A stretch of 64,000 nt of DNA, taken from positions 3,891,501-3,955,500 of the forward strand of contig NZ_CP029550.1 in assembly GCF_003173715.1 (NCBI RefSeq), read 5' to 3'. Position numbers and translations under genes: made by a program. Positions 1 to 7,733 of this stretch are shown one piece after another. This stretch comes from Methylobacterium durans. Its GTDB lineage: Bacteria; Pseudomonadota; Alphaproteobacteria; Rhizobiales; Beijerinckiaceae. Under the pieces are notes generated by a model. That model did no database searches. It was not told the origin of the DNA and saw only the letters and a program-made list of their open reading frames with translations. The stretch's first letter is position 1. The number at the start of each line of letters is the position of its first letter.

Positions 1-225
1 GCCGACGATGACCGGCGGCAGCCCCATCGAGGCGTTGAGCAGGCCGACGATGCCCTGTCGTCCGGGAAAGCGGAGCACGGCGACGAGCGCCCCGAGGGGG
101 ATGCCGACCACGCAGCCGATCAGCACGGCGGACAGGCTCACGCGCAGGGACAGCCACGCGATGGCGAAGACCTCGCGGTCGAGGCCCGCAAGGCGCGAGA
201 AGGTGTCGGACAGGGTCTCGGACAT
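1..225 (-). CDS. Tungstate-type ABC transporter permease, partial (3' end off window)
   Basis: The first 75 codons of an inner-membrane permease are visible, running off the left edge. The start is the ATG whose complement ends at 225. The segment reads as a first membrane helix followed by a conserved stretch ending in MGLPPVIVG, which matches the N-terminal part of TupB/WtpB-like tungstate permeases; molybdate permease ModB is the main alternative. It is divergent from a ModE-like regulator 71 bases away and lies next to three moeA genes. This context fits supply of the Mo/W oxyanion for the formate dehydrogenase encoded downstream. The substrate (W rather than Mo) is inferred from family resemblance only. 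Confidence 0.7.
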   Translation of the reverse strand, partial: MSETLSDTFSRLAGLDREVFAIAWLSLRVSLSAVLIGCVVGIPLGALVAVLRFPGRQGIVGLLNASMGLPPVIVG

Positions 226-296
226 CGGCGGTGCTGCACGCTCCCTCACCTCATGCTAAGGGTGCCGGCGCAAATTCAATAGGAAAGCGGTTTCAT

Positions 297-1289
297 ATGA
301 GAGCGGTGCTGCGCCTCTCGGGCTGCCTCGATCTCGGACACGGCACGCACTCCTTCGACGGCGCGCTCGAATTGCTCGCCGCGCTCGCCGACGAGCGATC
401 GGTCCAGGGCGCCGCGCGCCGGCTCGGCATCTCCTACCGGTCGGCCTGGGGACGGATCGCGGCGCTCGAAGCCGCGTGCGGGCGGCCCGTCGCGACGAAG
501 ACGAAGGGTCACGGCACCGTCCTGACCGCGTTCGGCGCGGACCTGCGCGCGGCGCTCTCGGAGGCGCGAGCCGCGACGCAGGGCCCTATCGAACTGGCCA
601 GGGCGCATCTCGATGAACGCGTCGGCGCGCTCCTCGCACCCGCGCGGCTCCGCCTCGCCGTGAGCCACGACACCCTGCTATCGGCCGTGTTCGCCGGCCG
701 CGTCGACGTCGAGGTCACGGTGGCCGGCAGCGCCGAGGCCCTGGCGAAGCTCGCGGCCGGTGCGGTCGACGGGGCGGGCTTCCATTTCGGCGCGCGCGAG
801 CCCCGTCCGGGCTCGCCCTTCGCCGACGTGTTCCGTGACACGGGCCTGTCCGTGGTGCGCCTCTTCCTGCGCGAGCAGGGGCTGATGTTCGCGCGCGGCA
901 ATCCGCACGGGCTGCGGAGCGTGGCCGACATCGCGGCCTCCGGCGCGCGCTACGTCAACCGCCAGCGGGGGGCCGGGACCCGCCTGTGGTTCGAGCGCCT
1001 GTGCGGCGAGGCGGGCCTCGGCCCAGCCGATATCCGGGGATTCGACACGGAGGAGTTCACCCACCAGGCGGTCGCCGCGATCATCTCGTCCGGCGCGGCC
1101 GATGTCGGGATGGGCACACGGGCGGTCGCCGCCCGCTTCGGCCTCGATTTCCTGCCGCTCGGCGAGGAGACCTACTTCCTCGCGACCCGCGCCGGCCCGG
1201 ACCATCCGGCTCTGGCAGGCGTCCGCGCCGCCATCGGCGAGCGGTCGCGGCAGGAGGTCGGCTACGCGCCGGCCGAGCCCGCGCGCTGA
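297..1289 (+). CDS. ModE-like HTH regulator with periplasmic-binding-protein-like sensor domain
   Basis: A 330-residue putative transcriptional regulator. Residues about 15-90 form a LysR/ModE-type winged helix (SVQGAARRLGISYRSAWGRI). Residues about 115-325 form a PBP-like ligand domain of the kind seen in MoeA fusions (PF12727-like), with NRQRGAGTRL at 221-230. An upstream ATG exists in frame at 231, but the start at 297 places the HTH at the usual distance from the N terminus. It is divergent from the tungstate-type permease and convergent with moeA, with 6 bases between stops. It probably senses Mo/W or the cofactor and controls the transporter or the cofactor genes. The ligand and target are inference. 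Confidence 0.8.
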   Translation: MRAVLRLSGCLDLGHGTHSFDGALELLAALADERSVQGAARRLGISYRSAWGRIAALEAACGRPVATKTKGHGTVLTAFGADLRAALSEARAATQGPIELARAHLDERVGALLAPARLRLAVSHDTLLSAVFAGRVDVEVTVAGSAEALAKLAAGAVDGAGFHFGAREPRPGSPFADVFRDTGLSVVRLFLREQGLMFARGNPHGLRSVADIAASGARYVNRQRGAGTRLWFERLCGEAGLGPADIRGFDTEEFTHQAVAAIISSGAADVGMGTRAVAARFGLDFLPLGEETYFLATRAGPDHPALAGVRAAIGERSRQEVGYAPAEPAR

Positions 1290-1295
1290 CCGGCC

Positions 1296-2549
1296 CTACC
1301 AGAGTGCGGCATGCGGGTGGAACAGGATCGTGTCGCCCGCCTGAACGCCCGTCGCGTCGTCGGGAAGTTCCGCGAGGCCGTCGCTGCCGGTGAGCGAGGT
1401 GATGATGCCGGCCCCGTCCTGGGCGAATTTGACGGCCTCGACCGTTCCGTCCTCGGCCCGCTTCAGGCAGACGCGGACGAACTCGCGCCGGCCCGTCTTC
1501 TTCCGGTAGGCGAAGGCCGCCCGCACCGGCACTCCGAGGGGCGGCGTGTAGCGGCCGCCGCCGAGCCGGGCGAGGAGGGGGCGCACGACGAAGAGCAACG
1601 TCACGTAGACGGCGACCGGGTTGCCGGGCAGCCCGACGAAGGGCGTTCCCCCGACGACGCCCATGGCGACGGGGCGGCCGGGCTTGATCGCGAGTCGCCA
1701 GAGCACGAGGCGGCCCGCGGCCTCGACGGCATTCTTGACGTGGTCCTCCTCGCCCGTCGAGACGCCGCCCGAGGTGAGGATGAGATCGTGACTCTCCGCC
1801 GCTCGCGCGATGTGCGCGATCAACGTGCCGGCGTCGTCGCGGAGGATCCCGAGATCATCGACCTCGACCCCGAGGCGCCGCAGCAGGGCCGCCAGCATCA
1901 CCCGGTTCGAATCGTGGATCGCGCCGGGATTCAGGTGGGTGCCCGGCTCGCTCAGCTCGTTCCCGGTCGAGAACAGGGCGACCCGCAGGCGCCGCCGGAC
2001 GCGGATCTCGCGGTGGCCCGTCGCCGCGGCGAGCGCCAGATCCTGCGGCGTCAGGCGCCGGCCCGCCGGGATCGCGAGGCCGCCGCTGGCGAGGTCCTCC
2101 CCGGCCGGGCGGCTGTTCGCGCCCGGCTTCAGTCCCGCGGGCAGCACGACGTGGTCGTGCTCGAGCCGCACGTCCTCCTGCATGAACACGGTGTCGGCGT
2201 CGCCCGGCATTGGCGCGCCGGTGAAGATCCGCACGGCCGCGCCCCGCGCCATGACCGCCTCCGCCGATGCGCCCGCCGCGAGGCGGCCCCGCAGCGGGAG
2301 CCGCGTCTCGCCCTCGGGGGCGAGGTCGGCGTGACGCACCGCGTAGCCGTCGACCGCCGAGTTCCGGAAGGGCGGCAGGTCGACCCGCGCCGTCAGGTCC
2401 TCGGCCGCGATGCGGCCATCGGCGTCAATCAGCGGGATCGTCTCGCAGGCTTCGATCGCCGGCAGGCGCCCGGTGATGAGGGCGACCGCGTCCTCGATCG
2501 TCATGAGCGGGCCGCCGAAGGCGAAGCAATCGTCAGTCAGCTGCGCCAT
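1296..2549 (-). CDS. moeA: Molybdopterin molybdenumtransferase MoeA (canonical copy)
   Basis: A 417-residue MoeA-family protein that inserts Mo (or W) into adenylated molybdopterin. The family signatures are present in order: PPFRNSAVDGYAVR, IFTGAPMPGDAD, FSTGNE, HDSNR, LTSGGVSTGEEDH and GLPGNPVA. The acidic residues considered catalytic in E. coli MoeA (in DGYA, TGNE, DSN and GEED) are all retained, so this is the best candidate for the active ligase. The start MAQLTDDC overlaps the mobB stop by 17 bases, so it is the last gene of a four-gene cofactor operon. An in-frame start further upstream would lie wholly inside mobB and is not preferred. Confidence 0.93.
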   Translation of the reverse strand: MAQLTDDCFAFGGPLMTIEDAVALITGRLPAIEACETIPLIDADGRIAAEDLTARVDLPPFRNSAVDGYAVRHADLAPEGETRLPLRGRLAAGASAEAVMARGAAVRIFTGAPMPGDADTVFMQEDVRLEHDHVVLPAGLKPGANSRPAGEDLASGGLAIPAGRRLTPQDLALAAATGHREIRVRRRLRVALFSTGNELSEPGTHLNPGAIHDSNRVMLAALLRRLGVEVDDLGILRDDAGTLIAHIARAAESHDLILTSGGVSTGEEDHVKNAVEAAGRLVLWRLAIKPGRPVAMGVVGGTPFVGLPGNPVAVYVTLLFVVRPLLARLGGGRYTPPLGVPVRAAFAYRKKTGRREFVRVCLKRAEDGTVEAVKFAQDGAGIITSLTGSDGLAELPDDATGVQAGDTILFHPHAALW

Positions 2550-3087
2550 GACATTCCAGCCTCTCCAGGACCGCGCCGATCGGCTCGGCCAAGCGCAGGA
2601 CGAGATCGGCGATCGCCTCGGCATCGTCGAGCGGGACCACCGGCCGGCCGGCCTCCGGGAAAGAGACATCGCTCGCGACCGCCACGATGCGGGGATCGTG
2701 CGGGTGAAGGGGATCTCGCCCGTTGGCCGCGCGGAAGACTTCGAGCTTCGGGTGGCTCTCGCGCTTGAAGCCTTCCACCAGCACCACGTCGCAGGGGCTC
2801 AGGCGCCGCAGCAGGTCGCCGAGGCTCGCCTCCGGCGCGTCGCCGAGCTCGTGGATCTGCGCCCAGCGCCGGGATGAGGCGATGATCACCTCGCCCGCTC
2901 CGACCTCGCGATGGACGAAGGAATCCTTGCCGGGCCGGTCGATCTCGAAGGCGTGGTGGGCGTGCTTGAGGGTCGCGACCCGAAGCCCCCTCCGGGTGAG
3001 GGCCGGGATCAGCTTCGTGAGCAGCGTCGTCTTCCCGGCCCCGCTCCAGCCGGCGAGGCCGATCACGCGCATGTTTAGCTCCGGCAT
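2533..3087 (-). CDS. mobB: Molybdopterin-guanine dinucleotide biosynthesis adaptor MobB
   Basis: A 184-residue P-loop protein. The Walker A motif GLAGWSGAGKTTL is near residues 9-21, followed by TLKHAHHAFEIDRPGKDS and a Walker-B-like VVLVEGFK, both typical of MobB. MobB assists MobA in forming the bis-MGD cofactor used by formate dehydrogenases. Its ATG overlaps the TGA of the upstream moeA fusion gene (TGATG), and its 3' end overlaps the next moeA. A second Met (MRVIGLAG) lies five codons in. No mobA is visible in the window. Confidence 0.92.
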   Translation of the reverse strand: MPELNMRVIGLAGWSGAGKTTLLTKLIPALTRRGLRVATLKHAHHAFEIDRPGKDSFVHREVGAGEVIIASSRRWAQIHELGDAPEASLGDLLRRLSPCDVVLVEGFKRESHPKLEVFRAANGRDPLHPHDPRIVAVASDVSFPEAGRPVVPLDDAEAIADLVLRLAEPIGAVLERLECHGAAD

Positions 3088-5078
3088 CAGTCGCCTGCCC
3101 CTGTCGCGAAGCCGAGCTCCCGCAGGGCCACCCTCGTCTCGGGCTCGGCGAGCAGGGCGAGGAAGACGGCGAGCCCGGGCTCGTTCGCCCGTTCCGCGCG
3201 GTAGGCCAGGTCGTAGTGCTCCTCCGTGAGCGGCAGGAACCCTAGCCCGTAGGCCCGCGCCACCCCTTCGATCGCCACACCCCAATCGGCCCGCCCCTGC
3301 GCGACCGCGGCGGCCACGGCGTTGTGCGAGCGCGGCTGGTTCCAGTAGCCCGCCGGGCGCCCGCCCTCGAGGAGCCCGTCGATCAGGAGGCGGGTGCCCG
3401 AGCCCGTGTTGCGGTTGACCATCACGGTCTCGGCATCCCCGGCGAGCGCCGCGACGGCCTCTGCCGCCCGGCGCCCGGCGAAGCGAGGATCGCCCGCACG
3501 GAACACCACGCCCTGCATCCGCCGCCAGCCCGGCGCGAGTCTCATCTCGGGCGCGAGGAAGGGCGCATTGTAGCGGCCGCTCTCCGGATCGAGGAGGTGC
3601 ATCGCGGTGAGGTCGCACTCGCCCCGCTTGAGAGCGGCGAGCCCGCCGGCCGAGCCGACCCAGATGGTGCGGGCGCGGTAGCCGCGGTCGGCGAGCAGTC
3701 CGACCACCCGGTCGAGCCCGAGGCAATGGCTGCCGACGATGGTGAGGTCGGGCGGCTTCACGCCCGCGCCGAGGCGGCTCACGGTCACGGCCTCGCCCGC
3801 CTCCAGCCCGGCCCGGTTGGCTGGGACGGGGAAGAAGCCGTCGGCCTGCGAGAAGGCCGTCACCGAGCCCGAGCCCTTCGGCAGGGGGAGCGCGACGAGG
3901 CCGTCCCCGGTCCGCGAAAGCGAGGCCATCACGAACTCCATGCGGCCGAGTTCGGACGGCACGCGCTGCGGCACGCGGGCCTCGACGCTTGCCTCCTCGC
4001 GCGGCGGCAGGCCGGCGAGCGCCCGCACCAGCGGCACCACGAACTCGTGGAAGGTGAACATCGCCGATGTCGGGAATCCCGGCAGCACCACGATCGCCTT
4101 CGTGCCGACCGCGGCGAGGCAGAGCGGCTTGCCGGGTTTCAAGGCGACACCGTGGACGAGGATCCCCGGCTCGCCGAGGCGCGAGAGGATGCGGTGCGAG
4201 ACGTCGCCCGCCCCTTTGGAGGTGCCGCCCGAGAGTACGACGAGATCGGCCGTCTCGAGGCTCTCGCGGATTGCGGTCTCGAGGCTCGCCTCGTCGTCCG
4301 CCACGATCCCGCCGGGCAACGCGACGCCGCCGTTCTCGGCGACGGATGCGGCGACGATGGCGCCGTTCGAATCGTAGATCGCGCCGGGCCTCAGCAGTGC
4401 GCCGGGCGCCATCAGCTCGTCGCCCGTCGAGAGCACGGCGACGCGGGGGCGCCGCACGACCGGCACACGGTCCAGCCCACAGGCGGCGAGCATGCCGATT
4501 TCCCGGGCGGTGAAGCGGACGCCCCGGCGAAGCACCGTCTCGCCGAGCGCCATGTCCGCGCCCGTGTAGCCGACGAACTGGCCGGGATTCGACGCCCGCG
4601 CGACCTCGATGGCGGGGCCGGCCGCGTCGCCCAGGAACTCCGTCGCCTCGACCATCACGACGGCGTCGGCGCCGCGCGGAATGACTCCGCCGGTGGCGAT
4701 CGGCGTGGCGGTGCCGGGCGCGACGGCGAGGTTCGGTGCGGTGCCGCAGGCCAGGATCTCGGCGTTCAGGCCGAGGCGGACGGGGCTGCCCTCGCGCGCG
4801 CTCTCGGTATCGGCGGCCCGCACGGCGAACCCGTCGACCAGCGAGCGGTCGAAGGGCGGCACGTCGATCGGAGAGGCGATGTCCTCGGCGAGCACCCGCC
4901 CGAGAGCCTCGGCAAGCAGCACGGTCTCGGCGGGCAGGGTGGCGTGGGGCACGGCGGCGCGAAAGCGCGCGGCCGCCTCCTCGCGGGAGAGCACGCTGAG
5001 GAACTGCTCCTGGCGGGCGACCTCGGACAGGCGCTCCAGGAACCCGGCCCGGGTTTCGTTCTGCGACGCATCACTCAC
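3087..5078 (-). CDS. MoeA fused to a C-terminal PBP-like domain
   Basis: A 663-residue two-domain protein. Residues about 25-435 are a MoeA domain with the active-site motifs intact (PPFDRSLVDGFAVR, LSTGDE at 217-221, YDSN at 235-238, LSGGTSKGAGD). Residues about 445-660 are a periplasmic-binding-protein-like domain with HCLGLDRVV and NRNTGSGTRL at 555-564. No signal peptide is seen, so the binding domain is cytoplasmic. Such MoeA-LysR-substrate-domain fusions are known in archaea and bacteria, but the ligand is not established. The 5' end overlaps the upstream gene by four bases (ATGA). The C-terminal domain resembles that of the regulator at 297-1289. Confidence 0.9.
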   Translation of the reverse strand: MSDASQNETRAGFLERLSEVARQEQFLSVLSREEAAARFRAAVPHATLPAETVLLAEALGRVLAEDIASPIDVPPFDRSLVDGFAVRAADTESAREGSPVRLGLNAEILACGTAPNLAVAPGTATPIATGGVIPRGADAVVMVEATEFLGDAAGPAIEVARASNPGQFVGYTGADMALGETVLRRGVRFTAREIGMLAACGLDRVPVVRRPRVAVLSTGDELMAPGALLRPGAIYDSNGAIVAASVAENGGVALPGGIVADDEASLETAIRESLETADLVVLSGGTSKGAGDVSHRILSRLGEPGILVHGVALKPGKPLCLAAVGTKAIVVLPGFPTSAMFTFHEFVVPLVRALAGLPPREEASVEARVPQRVPSELGRMEFVMASLSRTGDGLVALPLPKGSGSVTAFSQADGFFPVPANRAGLEAGEAVTVSRLGAGVKPPDLTIVGSHCLGLDRVVGLLADRGYRARTIWVGSAGGLAALKRGECDLTAMHLLDPESGRYNAPFLAPEMRLAPGWRRMQGVVFRAGDPRFAGRRAAEAVAALAGDAETVMVNRNTGSGTRLLIDGLLEGGRPAGYWNQPRSHNAVAAAVAQGRADWGVAIEGVARAYGLGFLPLTEEHYDLAYRAERANEPGLAVFLALLAEPETRVALRELGFATGAGD

Positions 5079-6238
5079 AGCGGCATGATCTCGACGGAGG
5101 TCCCCTCCGGATAGCCCTCCCGCTCGGGCGGGACCAGGATGGCGCCTCGTGCCAGGAGAAGGCGGTGCAGGGCAAGCTCGGCCGAGCCCAGGGGCTCGAC
5201 GCCGTCCCCGGCCTCGGCGACGAAGACGATCTCGGACAGACCGATCACCGAGGACACCTTGCGGCGCAGGGGGGCTGTCCGCGCGGGCGCCGCCGCCTCG
5301 CCGGCGAGCGCCTGCAGGAGCGGGCGCGCCAGCGCCAGGAAGACGGCGAGCATTGCCTCCGGCGCGCCGGGCAGGAGCAGCACCGGGCGGCCTTGCGCGT
5401 CGCCGAATCCCGCGCCTTCGCCGGGACGGAGGGCGATGCCGTGGGCCGCAAGGCTGCCGGCCTGCGCGAGCGCCGCGGCGCTGTGGTCCTCACGACCGAA
5501 GCCGGTGCCGCCGACGACGAGGGTGAGATCGGCCTCGTCCGCAGCGAGCGCGGCCGCGATGGCGTCCCGTCCCTCCGGCGCCGTCGCGACGGCCGACACG
5601 CACCCTCCGGCCTGTCCGACGAGATGACGCAGGACGGACGATCGGGCATCCGACCCTCCCCAGCGCGCCGGACCCGTCAGCAGGATGCCGACGCGCGGCA
5701 GGCATACGGGCACGCGCTCCAGCCCGGCGAGTGCCAGCGCCTGCAACGGGCCGATGCGCGTTCCGGCCGCGACGAGGCGGCCACCGGCAGCGAGATCGCC
5801 GGCGGGTGCCCGAGTGCCGTCTCCGGTGGGCGCATCCGCGACAATCTCAACGAGCGGGCCGGACTTCTCGATCGCCTCCGCGGTCAGGATCGTGTCGGTC
5901 CCCGCGGGCAGGGCGCAGCCGGCCTCGACCCAGACGGGCGGACCGGCAAGCGGCACCGGCGCGTAGGGCGAGGCGCCCACCACCTCCGCCCCGCGCACCG
6001 CCCAGCCGTCCCGCAGGGCGATCCGCGTGACCGGCCGGTCGGCGTCCGCGCGGATGTCCTCGGCGGCCACCCGGCCGATCGCCTCGGCGGGCGGCAGGCC
6101 GGTCGCCGCCACGGGCGCGACACCGCGCAGCAGGAGGGGCAATGCCTCCACGAGCGGCATCAGGGCCGTCGAGGCGGTGCGTCCTGTCATGGTCGGCCCG
6201 AAGGACGCGTCCCGGCCGTCCGGCGGGTTGGCCCGCAT
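5075..6238 (-). CDS. Divergent MoeA-like protein, active-site motifs degenerate
   Basis: A 387-residue MoeA-fold protein and the first gene of the four-gene minus-strand operon. It keeps the overall MoeA layout (EAIGRVAAEDI at 52-62, DGWAVR at 77-82, LLPGAPEAMLA near the C terminus). However, TGNE/TGDE is replaced by TGPA at 188-191, the DSN motif is missing, and SGGxS has become VGGTGFG at 242-248. Loss of the Glu of TGNE argues against normal molybdate ligation. It could be a cofactor-binding or chaperone paralogue. An alternative start, MTGRTAST, lies at 6190. It is divergent from the WD40-cytochrome gene with about 120 bases between starts. Confidence 0.82.
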   Translation of the reverse strand: MRANPPDGRDASFGPTMTGRTASTALMPLVEALPLLLRGVAPVAATGLPPAEAIGRVAAEDIRADADRPVTRIALRDGWAVRGAEVVGASPYAPVPLAGPPVWVEAGCALPAGTDTILTAEAIEKSGPLVEIVADAPTGDGTRAPAGDLAAGGRLVAAGTRIGPLQALALAGLERVPVCLPRVGILLTGPARWGGSDARSSVLRHLVGQAGGCVSAVATAPEGRDAIAAALAADEADLTLVVGGTGFGREDHSAAALAQAGSLAAHGIALRPGEGAGFGDAQGRPVLLLPGAPEAMLAVFLALARPLLQALAGEAAAPARTAPLRRKVSSVIGLSEIVFVAEAGDGVEPLGSAELALHRLLLARGAILVPPEREGYPEGTSVEIMPL

Positions 6239-6358
6239 ATTGGCCCGCGCATGTCGCTGTTCCCGGCTGCGGATGGGCCCCTGACGTCGCCGATCGCGCC
6301 GCCGCGATCAAGGCCCTGCGCCGATCCGGCACGGGAGACAGGCGGGGGAGCGGCGCTT

Positions 6359-7684
6359 ATGGTCGCGCGTCCAGCCGCCAGCCGCCGCGATGAGCCCTTG
6401 AGACGCGCCGCCTCCCTTCTCGCCCTGTCGCTTCTCTCCTGCAGCCTCGCCGGCCCCGCCGACGCGCAGCTGCGCGGTCACGGCGGCCCGGTCCGCGCCC
6501 TCGCGATCGCGCAGGACGGGCGGACGGCGCTGTCCGGGAGCTTCGACCAGTCGGCGATCCTGTGGTCGCTGGACGAGGGCACCGCCCGGCAGGTGCTGCG
6601 CTACCACGAGGGCGCGGTGAACGCCGTCCTGGCGCTCGCGGACGGGCGCCTGGCGACGGGCGGCGAGGACGGGCGGATCGCCCTCTGGCAGCCCGGGCAG
6701 ACTCGTCCCGTCGCGACCTTCACGGAGCACCAGGGCCCCGTCGTCGGGCTCGCGCTCTCCCCGGACGGGGCCGAGCTCGCTTCCGCCTCCTGGGATGGCA
6801 CGGCGCGGCTGCGCCCGCTCGCCGGCGGCGAGGCGCGCGTCTTCGAGGGGCACAAGGGCAACGTGAACGGCGTCGCCTTCACGCCCGACGGCCGGCTCGT
6901 CACGGCGGGCTACGACGCCACCCTGCGCATCTGGCTTCGCGACGGCTCGGATCCGACCCGAATCGTGACGTTGCCGACTCCCCTCAACGCGGTCGCGGCG
7001 GCGCCCGACGGCGAGATCGTGGCGGGCGGGGCCGACAGCATCGTCCGCCTGTTCTCGGCCGAGGGCGTCGAGCGAGCCGCGATCGAGATCGGCCCGAGCC
7101 CGATCATCGCGCTCGCGCTCTCCCCGGACGGGACCCGCGTCGCCGCGGCGACCGTCGCCGGCGCCGTGGCGGTGATCGACCGCCGGGCGGCCAAGCCCCT
7201 GTTCAACCTCGTCGGCCCCGGGCTGCCGGTCTGGTCGCTCGCTTTCCGCTCCGAGGCCGAGCTCGTGACAGGCGGCGGCGACCGGCTGATCCGGCGCTGG
7301 GACATGCGCAGCGGCGAGCCGATCGGCTCGCTGGCGATGAGTCGCCCCCACGACGAACTCGCGGCCTACGCGGGCGACCGGGGCGCGGAGGTGTTCCGGG
7401 CCTGCACCGCCTGCCACAGCCTGACGCCGGACGGGGGCAACCGCGCGGGCCCGACGCTCAGCGGCGTCTTCGGCCGGCGCATCGCCACGGCAGACGGCTA
7501 CAATTTCTCCGAGGCGCTCAGGAAGCTCGACATCGTCTGGAACGCCGAGACCATCGGCAAGCTCTTCGAGGTCGGCCCCGCCCGGTATACGTCGGGCACG
7601 AAGATGCCTGAGCAGATCGTCAGCAGCGCGGCCGACCGCGAGGCGCTGGTGCGCTTTCTGGAGAAGGCGACCCAGGCGCGCTGA
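6359..7684 (+). CDS. Periplasmic WD40-repeat protein fused to class I cytochrome c
   Basis: A 441-residue exported protein. An N-terminal signal segment (LLALSLLSCSLAGPADA, to about residue 36) could also be a poor lipobox at Cys28. Residues about 38-330 carry about seven WD40-like blades (repeated GHxGPV/ALSPDG/LW units). Residues about 335-441 are a class I cytochrome c with the heme motif CTACH at 349-353 and a likely axial Met in GTKMPEQ at 416. The gene is divergent from the moeA operon and convergent with the ferredoxin gene. It could accept electrons from formate oxidation or act as a scaffold for the periplasmic enzyme. The exact role is unknown. Confidence 0.85.
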   Translation: MVARPAASRRDEPLRRAASLLALSLLSCSLAGPADAQLRGHGGPVRALAIAQDGRTALSGSFDQSAILWSLDEGTARQVLRYHEGAVNAVLALADGRLATGGEDGRIALWQPGQTRPVATFTEHQGPVVGLALSPDGAELASASWDGTARLRPLAGGEARVFEGHKGNVNGVAFTPDGRLVTAGYDATLRIWLRDGSDPTRIVTLPTPLNAVAAAPDGEIVAGGADSIVRLFSAEGVERAAIEIGPSPIIALALSPDGTRVAAATVAGAVAVIDRRAAKPLFNLVGPGLPVWSLAFRSEAELVTGGGDRLIRRWDMRSGEPIGSLAMSRPHDELAAYAGDRGAEVFRACTACHSLTPDGGNRAGPTLSGVFGRRIATADGYNFSEALRKLDIVWNAETIGKLFEVGPARYTSGTKMPEQIVSSAADREALVRFLEKATQAR

Positions 7685-7733
7685 GGCCGTCGCCGCTCAG
7701 CGGCGGACCGGCGGGTCCGCGCTTCGGTCCGGC

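Noticed and set aside
5165..6358. A long N-terminal extension in frame with the WD40-cytochrome gene.
   Set aside because: It lies antisense to the moeA-like gene, is not protein-like, and would place the signal peptide internally.
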